A stretch of DNA of 19,471 nucleotides from Bacillota bacterium (GTDB taxonomy: Bacteria > Bacillota > Clostridia > Clostridiales > Caloramatoraceae): contig JAEZLD010000078.1 of NCBI GenBank assembly GCA_023415335.1, forward strand, positions 1-19,471, written 5' to 3'. The notes beneath the pieces are model-generated. The model did not search any database and had not been told where the DNA came from. It was given only the letters and a program-made list of their open reading frames with translations. A program made the translations under genes and the position numbers. Positions 14,942-19,471 of this stretch are shown here, in pieces. Position 1 is the stretch's first letter; the number at the start of each line of letters is the position of its first letter.

Positions 14942-14970
14942 TTGACAGGGAAAATCCTAATATGTATAAT
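14942..14970 (+). promoter_or_regulatory. Perfect consensus sigma-A promoter
   Basis: TTGACA (14942-14947) and TATAAT (14965-14970) with exactly 17 bp between. This is the full consensus. The expected start is near 14977, which leaves a leader of roughly 238 nt before the GntR gene, with a hairpin and an operator candidate inside it. An unmodulated promoter this good usually needs a repressor. Confidence 0.82.
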
Positions 14971-15001
14971 AAAAATTGTAAAAATTAGAACATATAATAA
15001 A

Positions 15002-15027
15002 GAGCACAGAGATATGTGCTCAATTTT
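15002..15027 (+). terminator. Hairpin early in the GntR leader
   Basis: GAGCACA (15002-15008) pairs with TGTGCTC (15015-15021) around the loop GAGATA, followed by AATTTTA. It lies only about 25 nt after the expected start of the consensus promoter. It could be an attenuator, a terminator of a very short RNA, or a 5' stabiliser. The T-run is only four bases and is offset, so it is a weak terminator at best. Confidence 0.45.
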
Positions 15028-15037
15028 ATAATCCAAC

Positions 15038-15048
15038 TTGTATGACAA
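15038..15048. promoter_or_regulatory. Candidate FadR-type GntR operator
   Basis: TTGTATGACAA is a perfect dyad that fits the TNGTNNNACNA form described for the FadR subfamily of GntR regulators. A second GT-N3-AC core (GTATAAC) lies 35 bp on, at 15075-15081, and a third (GTATTAC) at 15968-15974 upstream of the binding-protein gene. Their place next to the GntR/FCD gene and downstream of a strong promoter supports autoregulation by road-block. The cores are short, so the weaker two may be chance. Confidence 0.5.
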
Positions 15049-15214
15049 CATACATCAGATAACTGATAGATACTGTATAACATCTGTATGGAAGGAATAT
15101 ATAGCAATATAAGCATTTACGTATTTAGAAGTATTATCAAAAAATTTAGTAACTCTCCATTGAATATGATTTATCCTTAGTTAAATATAAATTAGAAAAT
15201 ATGAGGGAACTCCC

Positions 15215-15913
15215 ATGATAAAACCTATTAAGAAAATAAATATAAGCGAAGAAGTTTTTCTTCAAATGAAACAGCTAATTATTGAAAGAGAGTGGAAGTC
15301 AGGGGATAAACTTCCATCAGAAGGTGAGTTGTGTAAGCTTTTTGGTGTAAGTCGGGCTACCGTCCGGAATTCCTTAAAAAAAATGATAGCTTTGGACTTG
15401 ATTGAAACCAGGCTCGGAGACGGATCATATGTAAAAATGAGTGATGATATTGCCAGTTTTAATAGACTTATGCCAGTTGCTTATTTTGAAGATAATCTAA
15501 ATACTATTTTAGAGTTTCGTCGTGAGATTGAATCAGGTACATGTGCCATAGCCGCTGAGAAAGCAGATGATAATGATATTAATGAGCTATGCATAATGCT
15601 TAAGCGGATGGAGGACTTACAGGGCGATTTAGACCAGCTTGCTGCTGCAGATCTTGAGTTTCACTATAAAATTGCACAGATCTCACGAAATGCTTTGATT
15701 ATAAAGACATATGAAATCATTGCTGATGTGTATAGTTCTCACATGAAGCGGATGGTGAAAAATATGGGCGGTGAGATTGGAGTGTTCTACCACAAAATCA
15801 TTGTGGATGCTATAAAAGCAGGTGATGTTGATAAAGCAAGAAAGAATATGCGTGAGCATATAGAAAAGAACCAGGACTTTATCAGGTGGAACAAAATTGG
15901 TTCACAGACATGA
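15215..15913 (+). CDS. GntR-family regulator, FadR/FCD subfamily
   Basis: Transcription regulator of 232 aa. The N-terminal winged helix is textbook GntR (LIIEREWKSGDKLPSEGELCKLFGVSRATVRNSLKKMIALDLIETRLGDGSYV, about residues 22-74). The C-terminal all-helical FCD domain keeps its metal/ligand positions: Asp and His in ADLEFHYKIA, His in FYHKIIVDAI and His in NMREHIEKN. FCD domains commonly bind carboxylates or amino-acid-like ligands. The gene is 96 bp upstream of the ABC-transporter binding-protein gene in the same direction, so it is very likely the local repressor of that operon and of itself. The ligand is probably the transported compound or a product of it (inference). Confidence 0.9.
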   Translation: MIKPIKKINISEEVFLQMKQLIIEREWKSGDKLPSEGELCKLFGVSRATVRNSLKKMIALDLIETRLGDGSYVKMSDDIASFNRLMPVAYFEDNLNTILEFRREIESGTCAIAAEKADDNDINELCIMLKRMEDLQGDLDQLAAADLEFHYKIAQISRNALIIKTYEIIADVYSSHMKRMVKNMGGEIGVFYHKIIVDAIKAGDVDKARKNMREHIEKNQDFIRWNKIGSQT

Positions 15914-16009
15914 CTGACCTGACTAAAATTGCAGGAGGTGGTAATGAGAGAAATCTGATATAACTGGGTATTACGGAAAACAAAGAATTATTAAGGGGGA
16001 TTATGAAAA

Positions 16010-17284
16010 ATGTTTAAAAAGCTAATTGCACTAATTTTGGCAATCGCAATGACATTAAGCTTATCAGCATGCGGAACTTCCAAACCAAGTCAATCAACGG
16101 ATAAGGGGGATAAGGATCCAGTTAAATTTTTGGCTTATGCTTGTATTACCGGTAGTAATGCAGAATCAGGCCGCCAAGTTACAATGGCAGCTGAAACAGC
16201 TGAGTGGTATATAAATAACAAGCTGGGCGGATTCCCATCCTTAGACGGAAGGAAAATCGAAATCGAGGTTCTTGATTCTACATCTGATGCCGCAACAGCT
16301 TCGCTTCCTTTGGAAAGAGCTCTTTCTAAAGGTGGCTATACTGCCGTAATTGGTAACTCTAATTCCTCTATCGCACTTACAATGTTGCCAATACTTGAAA
16401 AATATAAGGTTCCTGCTGTAACAGGTGCCGCTGCAAATAAAGCAGTTACTGGGCAGGGTTGTAGTTTTGTATTCCAACCTGCAGCAACATCTAGTTCATT
16501 CATTCCTACACAGCTTGATTTCTTAGAAGAATATGCCCAAAAGTTAGGTAAAAGCATTAAGGATCTGAAGCTTGGACTCGTATATGCCAATGATGCATGG
16601 GGAACAGACCAGGCAAACAATACAAGAAAACAAGTAGATGATCGTGGATTAAATTTAGCAATTGACGAGTCCTATGAAGTTAACTCCTTTACAGATGCAA
16701 GTCCTCTGGTTACTAAGCTTAAGAATGCAAAAGTAGATGTTATTCTTCCAAGCTCTTATCCAAACGATATAAAGCTGATATTTACAGCAATGAAATCCCT
16801 GAATTTCAGCCCACTGATTGTAGGTGGCGGAGCTGCAATGACATGGCCTTCACTGTATAAAGACCTAGGTGACGATGTGAATGGAATTACGTCTGTTGAC
16901 TCATGGTGCTGGGATCAAAAGGGAGCAAAGGACAATGCTAAGTGGATGGAAATGAATGCTTATTACGAGGAGACTTATGGTGAATTCATTGCTGGACAGT
17001 CAGGTCCTACATTAGCTAGTATCATGCTTGCTTATGAAGCTATTGAAAACATAGCTGATACTGATCCGGTAAAAGTACGTGATGAGCTTAGAAATTTGAA
17101 TTCTGATAATAGCGAATGGTTCAAGGTTCTCAATGGATATGGTGACTTTGATGATGCAACTGGCTCTAATACCGAAGCTAAAGCAGTAGTAATGCAGTGG
17201 CAGAATGGTAAGCCAACCACCATTTTCCCTGAGGAATATGCAACTTCTGTGATGCTTAATCCAGAAACAAATGAACCATACTAA
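16010..17284 (+). CDS. ABC transporter substrate-binding lipoprotein (Leu/Ile/Val-type, PBP type 1)
   Basis: Extracellular binding protein of 424 aa. A lipoprotein signal peptide ends in LSAC with Cys21 as lipidation site. The mature part is a type 1 periplasmic-binding fold (AAETAEWYINNKLGGFPSLDGRKIEIEVLDSTSD..., KYKVPAVTGAAAN, LGLVYANDAWGTDQ). This family carries branched-chain amino acids, but also amides, urea and aromatic acids, and the sequence does not settle which. AAGGGGG (15993-15999) is 10 bases before this ATG. An out-of-frame ATG at 16003 opens a four-codon ORF (MKNV) that overlaps the start, perhaps lowering or coupling initiation. It leads the transporter operon after the GntR gene. 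Confidence 0.9.
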   Translation: MFKKLIALILAIAMTLSLSACGTSKPSQSTDKGDKDPVKFLAYACITGSNAESGRQVTMAAETAEWYINNKLGGFPSLDGRKIEIEVLDSTSDAATASLPLERALSKGGYTAVIGNSNSSIALTMLPILEKYKVPAVTGAAANKAVTGQGCSFVFQPAATSSSFIPTQLDFLEEYAQKLGKSIKDLKLGLVYANDAWGTDQANNTRKQVDDRGLNLAIDESYEVNSFTDASPLVTKLKNAKVDVILPSSYPNDIKLIFTAMKSLNFSPLIVGGGAAMTWPSLYKDLGDDVNGITSVDSWCWDQKGAKDNAKWMEMNAYYEETYGEFIAGQSGPTLASIMLAYEAIENIADTDPVKVRDELRNLNSDNSEWFKVLNGYGDFDDATGSNTEAKAVVMQWQNGKPTTIFPEEYATSVMLNPETNEPY

Positions 17285-17297
17285 AGCATTGAATAAG

Positions 17298-17327
17298 GAA
17301 AATTCCGGGATTAAACCCGGAATTTTC
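17298..17327 (+). terminator. Intercistronic hairpin between binding-protein and permease genes
   Basis: Perfect 12-bp inverted repeat GAAAATTCCGGG (17298-17309) / CCCGGAATTTTC (17316-17327) with a 6-nt loop, lying 14 bases after the binding-protein stop and 18 before the permease ATG. CTAAAAAG follows, so there is no T-tract on the + strand. In binding-protein operons such hairpins usually protect the upstream message from 3' decay, or attenuate, so that binding protein exceeds permease. Confidence 0.65.
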
Positions 17328-17345
17328 TAAAAAGAGGAGGAAAAA

Positions 17346-18221
17346 ATGGTTCAGATAATTATTAATGGACTTCTTATAGGTGGTGTTTACGCATTAATTG
17401 CAGTTGGAATCACCATGATTCATGGCGTAATGAAGATTGTAAATTTCGCACAGGGAGATTTTTTAGCAGCTGGAATTTATCTGACCTATGCTATGTACAC
17501 ATTCCTTCCTAACGGAAGTATGCCGTACTGGTTGTTAATTCCGGTAGGCGCTGCTATGTACTTATTGGGCTGTATTATATATACAACTTGTATTAAGAGG
17601 GTTATTGGTAAGGGAGATAGTAATTATATACTCCTTACAATAGGGTTATCCTATTTACTTCAAAACACCATTCAATTAATATTTGGTCCTGACTTTAAAA
17701 GTATTCCTGTTTCCGATAGCCTGAGATATGGTGCTATCAATATAGGAGAAATTAGTCTTTCAATTCCAAGAGTAATTGCCTTTGTTTCAGCTGCAATATT
17801 TGTGTTGTTTATAAACTGGTTTTTAAGTCGTACAGATATTGGACGTGCTATGCGTGCTACCTCCGAAAATAAGGTTATTGCAGAGTCTTTGGGAATTAAA
17901 ACCGGACGTATTTATGTAACTGCTTTTGCATTAGGAACAGCTTTTGCGGGTGTTGCAGGGTTACTAGTGTCACCTATGTTCCTTCCTTTCCCTAAAATTG
18001 GTGCTCAATTTTCTACAATTGCAATGTCTGCAATGGTATTAGGGGGCTTGGGAAATATAAAAGGAGCCATGGTAGGTGGACTTATAATAGGTCTGGTTGA
18101 ATCTGCCAGCAGTACATATTTAAGTGTAAATCTATCTCAAGCCTCTATCAATGTTGTATTGATGTTGGTATTAACATTTAGACCATATGGTCTATTTGGA
18201 GTGAAAGGAAGGGTGGCGTAA
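17346..18221 (+). CDS. livH: ABC transporter permease, LivH type
   Basis: Inner membrane-spanning subunit of a branched-chain-amino-acid-type importer, 291 aa with about eight hydrophobic segments. It has the LivH hallmarks GLLIGGVYALIAVGITMIHGVMKIVNFAQGDF at the N-terminus and the ATPase-docking loop GRAMRATSENKVIAESLGI around residues 170-190. GGLGNIKGAMVGGLIIGLVES lies near the end. AAAGAGGAGG precedes the ATG. Its TAA shares one base with the ATG of the next permease (TAATG at 18219-18223), so the two are translationally coupled and form a heterodimer. The symbol names the family; the substrate may not be leucine. Confidence 0.9.
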   Translation: MVQIIINGLLIGGVYALIAVGITMIHGVMKIVNFAQGDFLAAGIYLTYAMYTFLPNGSMPYWLLIPVGAAMYLLGCIIYTTCIKRVIGKGDSNYILLTIGLSYLLQNTIQLIFGPDFKSIPVSDSLRYGAINIGEISLSIPRVIAFVSAAIFVLFINWFLSRTDIGRAMRATSENKVIAESLGIKTGRIYVTAFALGTAFAGVAGLLVSPMFLPFPKIGAQFSTIAMSAMVLGGLGNIKGAMVGGLIIGLVESASSTYLSVNLSQASINVVLMLVLTFRPYGLFGVKGRVA

Positions 18222-19246
18222 TGACAAAATTTATAAAGAAACACCCTATTGTCCTGATTTTTATTGCAATTTGTAGCATATTCCCTATGGTGAATACCAA
18301 TACTTATTTCACTCGAGTTTTAATGGAAGTTTTTTTCTTTGCTGCTATGGGAAATGCATGGAATATAATTGGAGGATTTGGTAAGCAAACATCCTGGGCA
18401 TCATCGGTATTCTTTTCTGTAGGTGCCTACACCAGCATAATATTATATACCCGTTGTGGGGAGATTTCACCTTGGATAAGTGTGATTTTAGGTATGGCAC
18501 TTGCAGCAGCACTGGCAGTCATAATAGGATTGCCTTGCTTCAGACTAAGAGGGGTGTTTTTCTCCATAGCCACAATTGCATGTGCCACAATTTTTCGTCA
18601 ATTATTAATATACTTTGAAGGCTTCACCGGTGGTTCTTTAGGAATAGCTTTTAAAATAAGATCAGGTAACAGCTTATGGAAATTGCATTTTGACAGTGAT
18701 ATTCCTTTTTACTATATTGCACTTGTATGGATGCTTGTTACTGTAGGAATTGTAATATACATAAAGAGAAACAAACTGGGATATTTTTTAAGAGCAATTT
18801 GCGAGGATCAAGATGCAGCAGAGTCTCTTGGTATAGAGTCGGCAAAAATAAAGCTTAATGCATTTATTATTAGCTCTATGATGCTTGCCTTCACAGGTAC
18901 TATTTATGTGTTTAAAACAGGCTTTGCCGAGCCCAATACACTTGCTTCCCATGATATGGCTATAAGAATAGGTATAGTTGCTATTCTAGGAGGAATGGGG
19001 TACGTTTGGGGGCCGACCTTAGGTGCTTTGATCAGTGTATCACTTTTGGAACTTTCAAACGCGTATCTTCAGAATTTTGGTGGCGGTGTAGCTGGATGGG
19101 CATTATATGGACTTCTGATTATTCTCATAGTTCTATTCAGACCGAATGGATTAATATCTCTCTGGGATGACCAGAAGGAACGATTTATGAAAAGAAAAGC
19201 CAAGAAAAGCATAGATAAGGAGGAACAACATGAAGCAAACGCATAA
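18221..19246 (+). CDS. livM: ABC transporter permease, LivM type
   Basis: Second permease subunit, 341 aa with about nine hydrophobic segments. The LivM-type loop LRAICEDQDAAESLGIESAKIKLNAFIISSMMLAFTGTIY (about residues 190-230) docks the ATPase, and GILGGMGYVWGPTLGALI-type wording follows (AILGGMGYVWGPTLGALI). The early motif usually reading G-GGQ-SLGHA-FFGIGAYT appears here as GGFGKQTSWASSVFFSVGAYT, with the SLGHA part changed. The C-terminus is a charged cytoplasmic tail that overlaps the ATPase gene start by 17 bases. Symbol given by family only. Confidence 0.9.
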   Translation: MTKFIKKHPIVLIFIAICSIFPMVNTNTYFTRVLMEVFFFAAMGNAWNIIGGFGKQTSWASSVFFSVGAYTSIILYTRCGEISPWISVILGMALAAALAVIIGLPCFRLRGVFFSIATIACATIFRQLLIYFEGFTGGSLGIAFKIRSGNSLWKLHFDSDIPFYYIALVWMLVTVGIVIYIKRNKLGYFLRAICEDQDAAESLGIESAKIKLNAFIISSMMLAFTGTIYVFKTGFAEPNTLASHDMAIRIGIVAILGGMGYVWGPTLGALISVSLLELSNAYLQNFGGGVAGWALYGLLIILIVLFRPNGLISLWDDQKERFMKRKAKKSIDKEEQHEANA

Positions 19247-19471
19247 AAAAATTATGGAACTGAAAAATGTTGATAAATCCTTTGGTGGCGTACATGCTAT
19301 TAATGACCTAAGCTTTAGTATCTATGAAGGAGAAATACTGGGACTTATTGGACCTAACGGCTGTGGGAAATCCACATCCGTAAACCTTATGACAGGGGTA
19401 TATACACAGGATAAAGGCGAAATTATTTACTACAAGGAAGATGGAAAAGATATATATCTTAAAGAACAGCC
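19230..19471 (+). CDS. livG: ABC transporter ATP-binding protein, LivG type (3' cut by the window)
   Basis: Start of the first ATPase of the transporter. Eighty complete codons are visible: MKQTHKKIMELKNVDKSFGG, then VHAINDLSFSIYEGEILGLI and the Walker A motif GPNGCGKST, then VNLMTGVYTQDKGEI. The gene runs off the right edge. The ATG at 19230 lies inside the end of the livM-type gene (17-base overlap, different frame) and is preceded by AAGGAGG at about 19217-19223. LivG rather than LivF is inferred from the order H-M-G and from the early SFGGVHAIND wording. A second ATPase gene is expected just beyond the window. Confidence 0.87.
   Translation, partial: MKQTHKKIMELKNVDKSFGGVHAINDLSFSIYEGEILGLIGPNGCGKSTSVNLMTGVYTQDKGEIIYYKEDGKDIYLKEQ

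Larger units (their letters stand above)
14758..15214. other. Leader and intergenic region of the GntR-ABC operon
   Basis: Holds a consensus promoter (14942-14970), a hairpin (15002-15021) and FadR-type operator candidates (15038-15048 and a weaker one near 15074-15082), described separately. An 18-codon ORF at 14803-14859 (MIRKTQAISLLKTVRFML) has GGAGG at good spacing, but nothing else supports it. A short inverted repeat ATCAG-ATAA-CTGAT lies at 15054-15067. AGGGA just before the ATG at 15215 serves as the ribosome binding site. Confidence 0.5.

Noticed and set aside
1..19471. CRISPR array, tRNA, rRNA, prophage or toxin-antitoxin pair
   Set aside because: I looked for direct repeats, cloverleaf-like sequence and typical gene pairs and found none that I could support.

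Overview
The window looks like the chromosome of a low-GC, Gram-positive, cellulolytic anaerobe of the class Clostridia. The grounds are strong AGGAGG-type ribosome binding sites, AT-rich intergenic DNA, sigma-A type promoters, a lipoprotein-type substrate-binding protein, a very large secreted-type GH9 cellulase, and DUF2992/YjdF with its riboswitch, which is typical of Firmicutes. I cannot name the species. Almost every gene is on the + strand.

Layout. (1) 1-5117: the 3' part of a giant protein made of two tandem copies of [beta-sandwich domain + cellulase Ig-like domain + GH9 catalytic domain]. It is visibly richer in G/C and in C/G-ending codons than the rest. Copy 1 keeps the GH9 catalytic residues. 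Copy 2 keeps the two Asp residues but has Ala where the general-acid Glu should be. (2) 5118-7554: a large hairpin, an ECF sigma factor with a Cys-bearing C-terminal extension, an OsmC-like protein, and a dead IS256-type transposase remnant. (3) 7555-11462: a chemical-response stretch. A MerR/GyrI-like regulator is followed by a MerR-type promoter with a 19-bp spacer and a translationally coupled pair of flavodoxin-fold genes. After these come an AraC regulator with a GyrI-like effector domain and a short-chain dehydrogenase whose catalytic Tyr is His. (4) 11463-13366: a possible leader peptide and hairpin, a GNAT acetyltransferase, and a yjdF (azaaromatic) riboswitch upstream of yjdF with a good terminator after it. 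(5) 13367-14760: a decayed methyltransferase gene and an XRE-type regulator with membrane segments. (6) 14761-19471: a consensus promoter, a long leader with a FadR-type operator candidate, a GntR/FCD regulator, and a branched-chain-amino-acid-type ABC transporter (binding protein, two permeases, start of the first ATPase). The operon runs off the right edge.

How the genes fit together. Region 3-4 concentrates three kinds of small-molecule sensor (two GyrI-like domains and an azaaromatic riboswitch) with flavin/NAD(P)H-type reductases, an SDR and an acetyltransferase. This is most simply read as a detoxification or xenobiotic-response neighbourhood. Region 6 is a locally regulated uptake operon whose substrate cannot be read from sequence alone. 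The cellulase at the left edge is unrelated to either.

The best leads are the active-plus-inactive tandem GH9 protein, the complementary flavodoxin-fold pair under a 19-bp-spacer promoter, the SDR lacking its catalytic Tyr, the riboswitch with an anti-Shine-Dalgarno pairing, and the leader region of the GNAT gene. I see no rRNA, tRNA, CRISPR array, prophage or intact insertion sequence.
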